Both the position numbers and the translations under genes were made by a program. This document shows, in pieces, positions 1 through 7,917 of a DNA stretch of 18,482 nt. This DNA comes from Candidatus Gastranaerophilales bacterium. Its GTDB lineage: Bacteria; Cyanobacteriota; Vampirovibrionia; Gastranaerophilales; Gastranaerophilaceae. The stretch spans positions 1-18,482 of the forward strand of contig CALUVK010000014.1 of NCBI GenBank assembly GCA_944324205.1, read 5' to 3'. Position 1 is the first letter of the stretch. Each line of letters starts with the position of its first letter. A model generated the notes under the pieces. That model was given only the letters and a program-made list of their open reading frames with translations, was not told the origin of the DNA and did no database searches.

Positions 1-1344
1 CAAATTCAATCGAAATTCCGTGATGAAGTAAGACCCCGCTTCGGACTCTTAAGAGGCCGCGAGTTTATTATGAAAGACGCTTACAGCTTTGATATGACAC
101 AGGAAGGGCTTGAAAAAGAGTATGATAATATGACAAAAGCCTACACCCGTATATTTAAAAGATGCGGATTGAATACAAAAATGGTTCAGTCGGATTCTGG
201 CGCAATCGGCGGAAGCGTAAGCCATGAATTTATGGTAATCACTGATACTGATGCCGGCGAGAATGATGTTTTCTATTGTGAATGCGATTATTCAGCTAAT
301 TCAAACCATGCTGTATCTAAACTTCCGGAAGCTAAGATTGTCGGAGATTATACAAAAGCTGAAATTGTTGATACTCCTGACACTCATTCTATTGAAGAGT
401 TGTGTGCATTTTTAAATATTCCCGCATCGTTAATTGTAAAGACTCTTGTCTATATAATTGATAAGAAGCCGGTTTTAGCACTCATAAGAGGTGATAAAGC
501 CGTTGAGGAAACCAAATTGATGAATGTCTTTGGCGGAGTTGATATCAGAATTGCAACCGCAGGTGAAATCGAAGAAATGATGGGGGTAAATGGTTTTGAT
601 TCCGAAAAGGGTTTTATAGGTCCGAATGGCTTGAAGGAATATAACGGTTATCCGATAACAGTTATTGCTGATGAAACAGTAAAAGAAATGAAAAACTTTG
701 TAATCGGGGTTAATCAGAAAGATAAGCACGGAGTCGGATATAACTGGGAAACAGAGGTTAAGCTTCCACAAACAATTGCCGATATAAGACTTGTCGAAGC
801 CGGAGAATTATGCCCTGTATGCGGAAAACCGTTAAAAGTAACACGCGGCATTGAAGTCGGAAATATTTTCCAGCTAGGAACAAAGTATTCTAAACCGATG
901 AATGCTGTTTATACAGATATTGACGGCAAGACAAAACCTTATATTATGGGCTGTTACGGTATCGGGATTTCGAGAACGGCAGCGGCTGCCGTTGAAGCGC
1001 ATTATGATGAACACGGTATCAAATGGCCGCTTGCGATTGCGCCTTATCATGCAATTGTAATTCCTGTAAGCACAAAAGATGAATTACAGATGAAAGTCGC
1101 AAATGATATTTATACTACACTTAAAAAACACGGTGTTGAAGTTGTAATTGATGACAGAGACGAGCGTGCAGGGGTAAAATTCAAAGATGCGGATTTAATA
1201 GGTTTTCCATACAGAATTACTGTAGGAAAAACAATTACAGAAGGACTTGTAGAGTTCAAGGTTAGAGAAAGCGGAGAAACTTCAAATATTAAACCTGAAG
1301 ATGCGGCAGAAATTGTCGTAACAGCAGTGCATAATTTGAAATAA
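1..1344 (+). CDS. proS: Prolyl-tRNA synthetase, bacterial type with editing insert (5' end cut by window)
   Basis: This cytoplasmic class II aminoacyl-tRNA synthetase attaches proline to tRNA-Pro. The reading frame is open from base 1, so the gene starts upstream of the window. What is visible begins inside motif 2 (RPRFGLLRGREF, then MKDAYSFD). It continues through a long insert from about base 350 to 780 that matches the YbaK-like INS domain, which clears mischarged Ala-tRNA-Pro. Motif 3 follows (GCYGIGISR, near base 950), then the C-terminal anticodon-binding domain with DDRDERAGVKFKDADLIGFP. About 447 codons are present, against about 570 in full-length bacterial enzymes, so roughly the first quarter is missing only because of the window edge. 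dnaB starts 10 bases after the stop, so the two are probably co-transcribed. Identification is very secure. Confidence 0.97.
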   Translation, partial: QIQSKFRDEVRPRFGLLRGREFIMKDAYSFDMTQEGLEKEYDNMTKAYTRIFKRCGLNTKMVQSDSGAIGGSVSHEFMVITDTDAGENDVFYCECDYSANSNHAVSKLPEAKIVGDYTKAEIVDTPDTHSIEELCAFLNIPASLIVKTLVYIIDKKPVLALIRGDKAVEETKLMNVFGGVDIRIATAGEIEEMMGVNGFDSEKGFIGPNGLKEYNGYPITVIADETVKEMKNFVIGVNQKDKHGVGYNWETEVKLPQTIADIRLVEAGELCPVCGKPLKVTRGIEVGNIFQLGTKYSKPMNAVYTDIDGKTKPYIMGCYGIGISRTAAAAVEAHYDEHGIKWPLAIAPYHAIVIPVSTKDELQMKVANDIYTTLKKHGVEVVIDDRDERAGVKFKDADLIGFPYRITVGKTITEGLVEFKVRESGETSNIKPEDAAEIVVTAVHNLK

Positions 1345-1354
1345 AGGAATATAA

Positions 1355-2749
1355 ATGACTTCATCATATACAAAAAAGAAAAATATGAATGCAGAAGATT
1401 TATCAAATCTTATGCCTCAGAATATTGATGCAGAAGAAGCTATCTTAGGTGCAATTCTTGTTAATCCGAATTGTATGAATAAAGTTGTAGAACATATAAA
1501 GCCGGACTCTTTCTATAAGCCGGCACACAGATATGTATATGAAGCAATGCTTGAACTTTATAACAGCGAAGATAAACTCGATATAGTTACAGTTTCTGAT
1601 GTTTTGAATATGAACCAGAAACTTGAACTTGTTGGTGGACGTGCTTTTATTAATGACTTGAGCTACAAAACGATTACGACAACAAACGTTGAATATTATG
1701 CAAAAATTGTTCAGGAAAAGGCTATTAAACGTTCCTTGATTAGCGCTGGCTCTGAAATTGTTTCTGCAGGTTATGACCTTAATCCTGTGGAGGAATCGCT
1801 TGAACAAGCAGAGAAACTTATTTTTGATATAGCCTCTCAAAAAGCTTCACAGTCTCTTTCACCGATAAAAGATTTGGTTTATGATACATATTCAGAATTA
1901 GAGGAAAGAGCAAACAATAAAGGCAAACTTACAGGAGTTCCTACAGGTTTTTATGATTTGGATACTTATACGAACGGGCTTCAAAGATCGGATTTGATAA
2001 TTCTTGCGGCACGTCCAGCAATGGGTAAAACCGCATTTGCATTAAATATCGCTCAAAATGTTGCATTGAGAGCTAACACTCCTGTTGCATTATTTTCTTT
2101 AGAAATGTCAAAGAAACAGCTAGTCCAGCGTCTTTTGGCGTCAGAAGCGGAAGTTGATACACAAAGACTTAAGACCGGAAATTTGCAGGCAAAAGATTGG
2201 GAAAAGCTGGCTCTGGCTTCAAGTAGTATTTCAGAAGCTCCTATATATATTGATGATACTGCAGGCTGTACAATTACGGATTTGAGAGCTAAATGCAGGC
2301 GTCTTGCCATGTCGGAGAAAAATCTCGGTTTAATCGTAATAGACTATCTGCAATTAATAGAAGGAACGGGAAGAGAAGACAGGATGCAGCAGATTTCAAG
2401 TATTTCAAGAGGATTGAAAATCTTAGCAAAAGAATTGAATGTTCCGATAATAGCACTATCACAATTATCACGTGCTGTTGAGAGCAGAAACGACAAACGT
2501 CCGATGCTTTCTGACTTAAGAGAGTCAGGTTCTATCGAACAGGATGCGGATATTGTAATGTTTATTTATAGAGAAGATTATTACAAAAACGCAAATGAGG
2601 AAGAGGAAGCAGCAGAAAAGGCAGCTAATAAGGGTACAGCTACTATAATTATTGCAAAGCATAGAAACGGGCCTGTAGGTGATGTTAATTTACTCTTTCA
2701 AGGAAGTATTACTAAATTTAAAAACCCGATTAAAACAGATGTGTTTTAA
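1355..2749 (+). CDS. dnaB: Replicative DNA helicase DnaB
   Basis: DnaB is the hexameric 5'-3' helicase that unwinds DNA at the replication fork and recruits primase. The 464-residue length is normal. The N-terminal primase-binding domain lies at about residues 20-150 (PQNIDAEEAILGAIL is typical). The RecA-like domain carries Walker A at 219-226 (ARPAMGKT), Walker B at 325-335 (LGLIVIDYLQL, D330), the DLRESGSIEQDAD motif near 387-399 and the arginine-finger region KHRNGPVG near 435-442. No intein interrupts it, although dnaB often carries one in cyanobacteria. The ATG at 1355 has AAGGA six bases upstream. A second Met at residue 11 is possible, but its ribosome site is poorer. It follows proS by 10 bases and is probably in the same transcript. 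Confidence 0.97.
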   Translation: MTSSYTKKKNMNAEDLSNLMPQNIDAEEAILGAILVNPNCMNKVVEHIKPDSFYKPAHRYVYEAMLELYNSEDKLDIVTVSDVLNMNQKLELVGGRAFINDLSYKTITTTNVEYYAKIVQEKAIKRSLISAGSEIVSAGYDLNPVEESLEQAEKLIFDIASQKASQSLSPIKDLVYDTYSELEERANNKGKLTGVPTGFYDLDTYTNGLQRSDLIILAARPAMGKTAFALNIAQNVALRANTPVALFSLEMSKKQLVQRLLASEAEVDTQRLKTGNLQAKDWEKLALASSSISEAPIYIDDTAGCTITDLRAKCRRLAMSEKNLGLIVIDYLQLIEGTGREDRMQQISSISRGLKILAKELNVPIIALSQLSRAVESRNDKRPMLSDLRESGSIEQDADIVMFIYREDYYKNANEEEEAAEKAANKGTATIIIAKHRNGPVGDVNLLFQGSITKFKNPIKTDVF

Positions 2750-2794
2750 AATGAGTAAAGAAATTTATAAGTTTAGGAGTTTATAAGAAAACTA

Positions 2795-3334
2795 TTGTCA
2801 TACATATCAATAATACTACTTGCTATAGCTTTATCAATTGATGCGTGTGTTGTGTCTTTTTCATACGGACTTATTCTTAATGAAAATAGAATTAAAAATT
2901 CCTTGTATTTAGCTTTGACTACAGCTTTTTGTCAAGGATTGATGCCAATAATTGGCTATTTTTTAACAGGTTTTGTTAAGGGGTTTATAGAGCCGTATTC
3001 TAAAATTATTGTATTTTTTATTTTTGTGTATCTTGGAATTAAATTTATTAAAGAAGCTTTTGAGTCAGAGAGGAAGAAACAATTATGCCTGGATATAAAA
3101 TGTCTTATATTTGTGGGTATTGCAACTAGTATAGATGCCTTTTCTGCAGGTATATCACTCTCTCTTTTCGGGAATAAAATTTTAAAACCTGCACTTTTAA
3201 TTGCTTTTGTAACATTTGTTAATTCCATTATTGGCTTTTATGCTGGTGGTAAATTAAAATTCCTGCCAGTTAAATCTTTAGAGATACTAGCAGGAATGCT
3301 ACTTATATTTCTTGGTATTAAAGCCCTTATTTAA
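2795..3334 (+). CDS. mntP: MntP-family manganese efflux pump (TTG start)
   Basis: This is an inner-membrane protein of 179 residues with about six hydrophobic segments, matching the MntP/YebN family that exports Mn(II). The two family repeats each carry the expected aspartate: LSIDA at residues 14-16 (D16) and TSIDA at 112-114 (D114). QGLMPIIGY at about 47-55 is also a family signature. The related sporulation protein YtaF is less likely because the QGLMP-IG segment fits MntP better. No ATG is available: an in-frame TAG at 2774 limits the N-terminus, and TTG at 2795 gives the usual family N-terminus. The best Shine-Dalgarno-like sequence, AGGAG at 2775-2779, lies 15 bases away, which is too far. 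Translation may depend on coupling to an upstream micro-frame. The 45-base gap after dnaB leaves no room for a yybP-ykoY manganese riboswitch. Confidence 0.85.
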   Translation: MSYISIILLAIALSIDACVVSFSYGLILNENRIKNSLYLALTTAFCQGLMPIIGYFLTGFVKGFIEPYSKIIVFFIFVYLGIKFIKEAFESERKKQLCLDIKCLIFVGIATSIDAFSAGISLSLFGNKILKPALLIAFVTFVNSIIGFYAGGKLKFLPVKSLEILAGMLLIFLGIKALI

Positions 3335-3342
3335 TATGAACT

Positions 3343-4701
3343 CTATAAGTTATCAGGGTTTGTATAATCAATTCCGCCCACTGCTTTGTAGAGCGAAATC
3401 GTTGCTACAATATTATCTATTTTTGAGGTAATATTGCGTTGTTTTGTAATTAGAAGATTAACGTTTGATTGAAGCTCGTCGAGCTTAGAAGAGTCGCCTA
3501 TTGTAAACTGTTTTTCTGCAAGAATATGTTTTTCCCTCTCCAGCGAAAAATCCTCATCTGCTTTCTTTAAATTGGCTTTTGCGGTTTTTGTCGCAACAAG
3601 GGCGTCATTAACTTCCTGAATAGAAGTCAGCACTGTTTTTTCATATTTTTCTACGGCTTTTTTGTATTCATATTTATTAATTCTGTATCTTGCAAGCTTT
3701 GCTCCGCCTGTAAATATATCCCAGCTTGGTGCAATTCCTATGTTTGACAGGAATGTTTCCGGCGCAAACATTCTATTCCAGCGGTATGCATTAAACCCTA
3801 AATTTCCGTAAAGAAAGAACTTTGGGAGGAAATCCCGCCTTGCAACTTTCACATCAAGTCCTGCTTTCTGGGCATAATTTTCAGAACTGATTAAATCAGG
3901 ACGGTATTTGATAATTGTAGTTGATAAAGCTTCCGGCGCTTCAGGATAAGAAATCATATCATAAGAAGCATGTTCGATTTCTTTATCGGTATTAAGCCCT
4001 AAAAGAACAATAAGTTCATTGTTTAAGACTTTTTTATTTTCTATCATATTATTCAAATCCTGTTCAAATTTAACAAGAACCTGTTTTTGATTTAATAATT
4101 CATTAATAGGCGCAAGCCCCGCATTATACTTCTTTTCTGTCATATTCACAATTTGGGTTTGCAGAGAAATTATTTCTTTCAGTGTTTTTTCAAGTTCATC
4201 TGCTTTTATAAGATTATAATAATCAGCCGCGAACACTGATGTTATATAAATATAAGCTGCCCGTTCCTGTTGTTCGGTTATTTCTTTCTGCTTCTTTGCA
4301 CTTTTTCTGTTTAAATAATTCTGCCCCCAGATATCGATTTCGTATGATGCACTCAACGGGAGCATGAATTCGTTTTGTGAATATTCAGGAATAATGACAT
4401 TACCGAATTCTGTCTGTGCTCCGCTTAGAACTCTCGATAAACTCCCGTTAAATCCTGCCTGCGGAAGCTGGTTGGAACCGATTAGGCGGACATTTTCCTC
4501 CGACTGTTTTGTTTTTAATGCCGCAATTTTTAAGTCATGGTTATTGTTGTAAAGTGTTTGGAGATGGTTTAACAAGATTTCATCATGATAATTTTTCCAC
4601 CAATCCAAATTCACATATGTAAGTTTATCCACGCTTTCTTTCGCATAAACAGGGAGTGAAATTAAAAATATTAAAATTGTAAAAAATTTTTTGATTGTCA
4701 T
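3343..4701 (-). CDS. TolC/NodT-family outer-membrane efflux channel
   Basis: This outer-membrane factor would form the exit duct of a tripartite pump. From the chosen ATG at 4701 it has 452 residues, normal for the family. A classical signal peptide is visible: TIKK, then a hydrophobic stretch, then VYA before KES for signal peptidase I. There is no lipobox cysteine, unlike many NodT lipoproteins. Two OEP repeats follow, with long helical stretches. The RPDLISSENYAQKAGLDVKVARRDFLP pattern (given here only as the family's RPD..-AE..-A...A....LP theme) is characteristic. The frame stays open up to 4758, but that would run through the operator and upstream of the signal peptide. AAGGA precedes the 4701 ATG. 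It diverges from marR-emrA-emrB, the natural partners, and ends 8 bases from convergent mntP. Confidence 0.9.
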   Translation of the reverse strand: MTIKKFFTILIFLISLPVYAKESVDKLTYVNLDWWKNYHDEILLNHLQTLYNNNHDLKIAALKTKQSEENVRLIGSNQLPQAGFNGSLSRVLSGAQTEFGNVIIPEYSQNEFMLPLSASYEIDIWGQNYLNRKSAKKQKEITEQQERAAYIYITSVFAADYYNLIKADELEKTLKEIISLQTQIVNMTEKKYNAGLAPINELLNQKQVLVKFEQDLNNMIENKKVLNNELIVLLGLNTDKEIEHASYDMISYPEAPEALSTTIIKYRPDLISSENYAQKAGLDVKVARRDFLPKFFLYGNLGFNAYRWNRMFAPETFLSNIGIAPSWDIFTGGAKLARYRINKYEYKKAVEKYEKTVLTSIQEVNDALVATKTAKANLKKADEDFSLEREKHILAEKQFTIGDSSKLDELQSNVNLLITKQRNITSKIDNIVATISLYKAVGGIDYTNPDNL

Positions 4702-4702
4702 A

Positions 4703-4730
4703 TTTACACTTATCCTTCTTGTGTTATTAT
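4703..4730 (+). promoter_or_regulatory. Predicted promoter of marR-emrA-emrB
   Basis: A -35 hexamer TTTACA at 4703-4708 and a -10 hexamer TATTAT at 4725-4730 are separated by 16 bases, each one mismatch from the sigma-70 consensus. Transcription would begin near 4737. That places the alternative ATG at 4729 inside the promoter and supports 4750 as the true start of marR. Confidence 0.55.
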
Positions 4731-4740
4731 GATAACACAA
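4719..4740. promoter_or_regulatory. MarR operator: perfect 22-bp inverted repeat
   Basis: Two perfect 9-bp arms, TTGTGTTAT and ATAACACAA, flank a TATG spacer. The dyad lies between the divergent channel gene and marR, covers the predicted marR -10 and ends next to the marR ribosome site. MarR-family dimers typically bind AT-rich palindromes of about this size, often with a TTG...CAA outline. The natural inference is that MarR represses its own operon, and probably the channel gene, until a ligand is bound. Confidence 0.8.
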
Positions 4741-4749
4741 AGGAATAAT

Positions 4750-5208
4750 ATGCAACAAGAAATTTTATTAAAACAAAAAATAGGGTTACGTATGTCGCGT
4801 GCCGGTCTGCTTTCAAAGCTTTTTGCAAATCAGGTTTTTGCAAAACAGGGGTATGATTTAAGACCGGAGCAGTTTACGGTTTTATACGCTCTAAAAGAAA
4901 ATAACGGAATGTATTTAAGACAGTTAGCGGATATAACTTATAAAGACAGGCCTAATATGACAAGAATTGTAACTATTCTTGAAACAAACGGTTATGTAAC
5001 TTCCGAACTCGGAGCGGAAGTCAGACAGGTGAAGAAATTATATATAACGGATAAAGGACGAAAAGTCTGCGAGGAGCTTTTGCCGACTATTCTTCAAATC
5101 TGGAGTGATACGGTTGAAGGAATAGACGCCGGTGAAATCGACTCTTTCTTAAACACTTTAAACAAAATGGAAGAAAATATCAGAAAAAAGACAATTATTC
5201 AGGTATAG
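4750..5208 (+). CDS. MarR-family transcriptional regulator
   Basis: This is a dimeric winged-helix repressor of 152 residues, the usual MarR size. The central region has the recognition fold: LRQLADITYKDRPNMTRIV, then LETNGYV, then the wing ending LYITDKGRKVCEEL. The usual DRR in the wing is replaced by EVRQ, a moderate divergence. An in-frame ATG also occurs at 4729, but it lies inside the operator. The ATG at 4750 has AAAGGA six bases upstream and is preferred. emrA begins about 9 bases after the stop, so marR is the first gene of marR-emrA-emrB. It is likely autoregulated through the 4719-4740 palindrome. The inducing ligand cannot be read from the sequence. Confidence 0.9.
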   Translation: MQQEILLKQKIGLRMSRAGLLSKLFANQVFAKQGYDLRPEQFTVLYALKENNGMYLRQLADITYKDRPNMTRIVTILETNGYVTSELGAEVRQVKKLYITDKGRKVCEELLPTILQIWSDTVEGIDAGEIDSFLNTLNKMEENIRKKTIIQV

Positions 5209-5217
5209 GTGATAATT

Positions 5218-6309
5218 ATGGCAAAAAGGCATGAAGATAAACATGATAAAGAATTTATAAAAGAAGCAAAGAAAAGATTAAAAAAGAGACGCCCCGAATA
5301 TAAAAAGAAAAGGGTTATAGTTCCGACAATAACAGCAATCATTCTTGTAATTTTGGGAATTGTTGCTGCTATACATTCTACTTATTTTCAGTCAACGGAT
5401 GACGCTTTTGTGGAAGGACGTTTAGTATCAGTTGCGCCGAGGGTTGCAGCACCGGTTATTAATCTTCTTGTTGATGATAACCAGCCGGTTAAGGCAGGGA
5501 CTTTGCTTGTGGAATTAGACCCTAAGGATTTTGAAGTAGCTCTGGCTCAAGCAGAAGCAAGGCTAGCGGAAGCTAAGGCAGGATTGAATATGTCAGAAAA
5601 GAAGGTTGATGAAAGTACTTCTAAGGTTAATAAATCTTTTGAAGATATAAGTTCTGCTTCATCAAGATTGGATTTCGCAAAGAAAGATTTTGAAAGATAT
5701 AAGGAGTTGTATAAAGACGGAATTGTTTCTAAGCAGGATTTTGAGAAGAGTAAAACAGCTCTTGAAGTTGCAGAAGCTGATTATAACGCAGCGCAGGAAA
5801 ATTCAATGGCAACGCAGCATGCTCTTGATTCAGGGAAGGCCAAGGCTAAAGCAGATGAAGCTGCAATAAAGAAGCTTGAAGCGGAAGTTGAGCAGGCAAA
5901 ATTAAACCTTGCATATACTAAAATTTATGCGCCGCAGGACGGAAAAGTCGCTGCAAGGAGCGTTGAAAAAGGCAATTACGTAAATGTCGGACAGCCTTTA
6001 ATGAATATAGTGCCGGAGCAGGTCTGGGTTGTTGCTAATTTCAAAGAAATCCAGCTTACTAATATGAAGCCGGGGCAGCCTGTTAAAGTAAAGGTTGATA
6101 CTTATCCGGGGAAAAGGTTTAAGGCGCATGTGGACAGCATTCAGCGTGCAACAGGCGCAAAATCGAGTCTTTTCCCGCCTGAAAATGCGGTTGGAAGTTA
6201 TGTAAAAATCGTTCAGAGAGTTCCGGTGAAAATAGTTTTTGATGAAGATATATCAGATTATAATATCGTTCCCGGCATGTCAGTAGTTCCGAAAGTTAAG
6301 ATTAAATAG
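5218..6309 (+). CDS. emrA: EmrA-type membrane-fusion (HlyD family) efflux adaptor
   Basis: This periplasmic adaptor links an inner-membrane MFS pump to an outer-membrane channel. From ATG 5218 it has 363 residues. A basic cytoplasmic N-terminus is followed by one membrane helix at about residues 33-54, then STDDAFVEG and a lipoyl half-motif (VAPRVAAPVINLLVDDNQPV). A long Ala/Glu/Lys-rich coiled-coil hairpin runs to about residue 230. The second lipoyl half (AYTKIYAPQDGKVAARSVEKG) and beta-barrel end with PGMSVVPKVKIK. A GTG at 5209 is also in frame, but AGGTG at 5207-5211 is correctly placed for 5218. emrB follows after one base. The neighbouring TolC-like protein is the obvious third partner. 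Confidence 0.93.
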   Translation: MAKRHEDKHDKEFIKEAKKRLKKRRPEYKKKRVIVPTITAIILVILGIVAAIHSTYFQSTDDAFVEGRLVSVAPRVAAPVINLLVDDNQPVKAGTLLVELDPKDFEVALAQAEARLAEAKAGLNMSEKKVDESTSKVNKSFEDISSASSRLDFAKKDFERYKELYKDGIVSKQDFEKSKTALEVAEADYNAAQENSMATQHALDSGKAKAKADEAAIKKLEAEVEQAKLNLAYTKIYAPQDGKVAARSVEKGNYVNVGQPLMNIVPEQVWVVANFKEIQLTNMKPGQPVKVKVDTYPGKRFKAHVDSIQRATGAKSSLFPPENAVGSYVKIVQRVPVKIVFDEDISDYNIVPGMSVVPKVKIK

Positions 6310-6310
6310 T

Positions 6311-7861
6311 ATGTCAGACGAAGCCTTAATAGAAAATAGCAAAAAAATAAATCCTTACATAATAGCAATGGTGGTGCTGCTGCCTTCATTTCTGGCACTT
6401 GCAGCATCATCCGGAACTAATGTCAGCCAGCCGCATATAGCAGGTTTTTACGGGGCAACACAATATGAAACCAATACGGTTATTACCTGCTATATAATTT
6501 CAGGCGGTTTAATGCTTCCTGTTACGGGATATTTAGTCAGGTTAATCGGGAAAAAGCTTCTTTTTATGTACAGTATTATTGTATTTACTCTCGGCTGTTT
6601 CCTGTGTATTATATCGCCGAACCTTATATCTCTAATCTTTGCAAGACTAATTCAAGGTATCGGAAGCGGAAGTATTCTGCCTTTATGTCAGGCAATTCTG
6701 CTTGAGGTTTTTCCTCCCGAACAAAGAGGGGTTGCAATGGGTTTGTTTGGTGTTGCGGCAATGTTTTCTCCGCTTGCGGGGCCGTTTATGGGCGGGTATT
6801 TAACTGATAACTTTTCGTGGCAGTGGATTTTTATTATCAATATTCCGTTATGTCTGTTATCACTTATTCTTGTTAAGTTCTTAGTCGAAGATGATATTCC
6901 GCCGAAACTTAAATACAACAAAAAATTTGATATTATCGGATATACTTCAATTGTAATAGCAATGGCATGTATGCAGATAGTTCTTGATAAAGGACAGCAG
7001 CATAACTGGTTTGATGAAACCTGGATTTGCTGGCTTACGGGGATTTGTATATTCTCATTTGTTTTCTTCTATGTTTGGGAGCTTGAATATAAATATCCGG
7101 TAATTGATATAAGGGTATTTAAAGACCGAAACTTTTTATTCGGCACTATAGCCAGTTCTTTTATAAATATGATGATATATTCAACCCTGCTTCTTGTTCC
7201 TATGTTTATTCAGAGTCTTATAGGCTACAGCCCGTCTATGTCAGGTTTGACAATGTTTCCAAGAGCAGTTATATGCCTAATCGGCTTGCTGGTGGTCGGA
7301 GAAATTTCTAAATACGTAGAAAGCCGAATTCTTGCAACAATTGGGTTTGTAATTATGGCAATATCCGTTCTGATGTTAACGCAGATGAACCCGACTTCAT
7401 CAATGGAGAGCATAATTTTACCAAATATTCTCTTGTGTATAGGAGTCCCGACAGCTTTTGTTCCGATAACAGCTCTTTCATTTCAGACGCTTCCTGCATC
7501 AAAGAACGCTGATGCAGCTTCTTTACACGCATTATTTAAAAATATTGTAACCGCTGTTTCAACCTCTGCCGCTTCAACTTTTATTGCAAGAGTTTCACAG
7601 ATTTATCAAAACTATTTTGTAGCAAACTTAGCTCCGCATAATCATATGTATGCCGTAAAATTTCATGCTCTGCAAGCCAAATTTATGCACTATTATCCCG
7701 CAGTTGTTGCTTCAAGAAAGGCTGACGGAATGCTTTATAAGCAGCTTCTAAATCAGGCAAGATTAGGCGCCTTTTTTGATGTCTTTACTGTACTTGCGTT
7801 ACTAATGATTTTTATAATCCCTCTTGTTTTCCTTCTTAAAAATAAGCAAAAGGTTCATTAA
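6311..7861 (+). CDS. emrB: EmrB-type MFS (DHA2) multidrug efflux permease
   Basis: This 516-residue inner-membrane transporter matches the 14-helix DHA2/EmrB-QacA family, which drives drug export with the proton gradient. Visible signatures are RLIGKKLLFMYSI in the first loop (motif A region), FARLIQGIGSGSILPL, and GVAAMFSPLAGPFMGGYLTD followed by WQWIFIINIP (motif C and the usual following loop). The TM1 motif normally written LDxTxxNVxxP reads LAASSGTNVSQP, so the conserved aspartate is an alanine at residue 32. Length and the emrA neighbour make the family assignment firm, but the substrate is unknown. The gene starts one base after emrA, almost certainly translated in a coupled way, and is the last gene of the marR operon. 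Confidence 0.92.
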   Translation: MSDEALIENSKKINPYIIAMVVLLPSFLALAASSGTNVSQPHIAGFYGATQYETNTVITCYIISGGLMLPVTGYLVRLIGKKLLFMYSIIVFTLGCFLCIISPNLISLIFARLIQGIGSGSILPLCQAILLEVFPPEQRGVAMGLFGVAAMFSPLAGPFMGGYLTDNFSWQWIFIINIPLCLLSLILVKFLVEDDIPPKLKYNKKFDIIGYTSIVIAMACMQIVLDKGQQHNWFDETWICWLTGICIFSFVFFYVWELEYKYPVIDIRVFKDRNFLFGTIASSFINMMIYSTLLLVPMFIQSLIGYSPSMSGLTMFPRAVICLIGLLVVGEISKYVESRILATIGFVIMAISVLMLTQMNPTSSMESIILPNILLCIGVPTAFVPITALSFQTLPASKNADAASLHALFKNIVTAVSTSAASTFIARVSQIYQNYFVANLAPHNHMYAVKFHALQAKFMHYYPAVVASRKADGMLYKQLLNQARLGAFFDVFTVLALLMIFIIPLVFLLKNKQKVH

Positions 7862-7917
7862 CAGAAATTTACTAATTTATGACTTTTACAATTTAATTTT
7901 CTGTGTAAAATAATATT

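Noticed and set aside
2293..2481. Open frames on both strands inside dnaB
   Set aside because: They lie wholly inside a well-conserved helicase gene, lack ribosome sites and have no recognisable domain; they are shadows.
2750..2794. Possible yybP-ykoY manganese riboswitch before mntP
   Set aside because: The gap is only 45 bases and shows none of the required stems.
4702..4758. Upstream extension of the outer-membrane channel protein to 4758
   Set aside because: It would put 19 residues before a complete signal peptide and run through the operator; ATG 4701 with AAGGA is better.
7861..7904. ACAGAAAT / ATTTTCTGT inverted repeat before the glycosyltransferases as a terminator or operator
   Set aside because: Only seven paired bases around a 30-base AT-rich loop with no T-run; not convincing.
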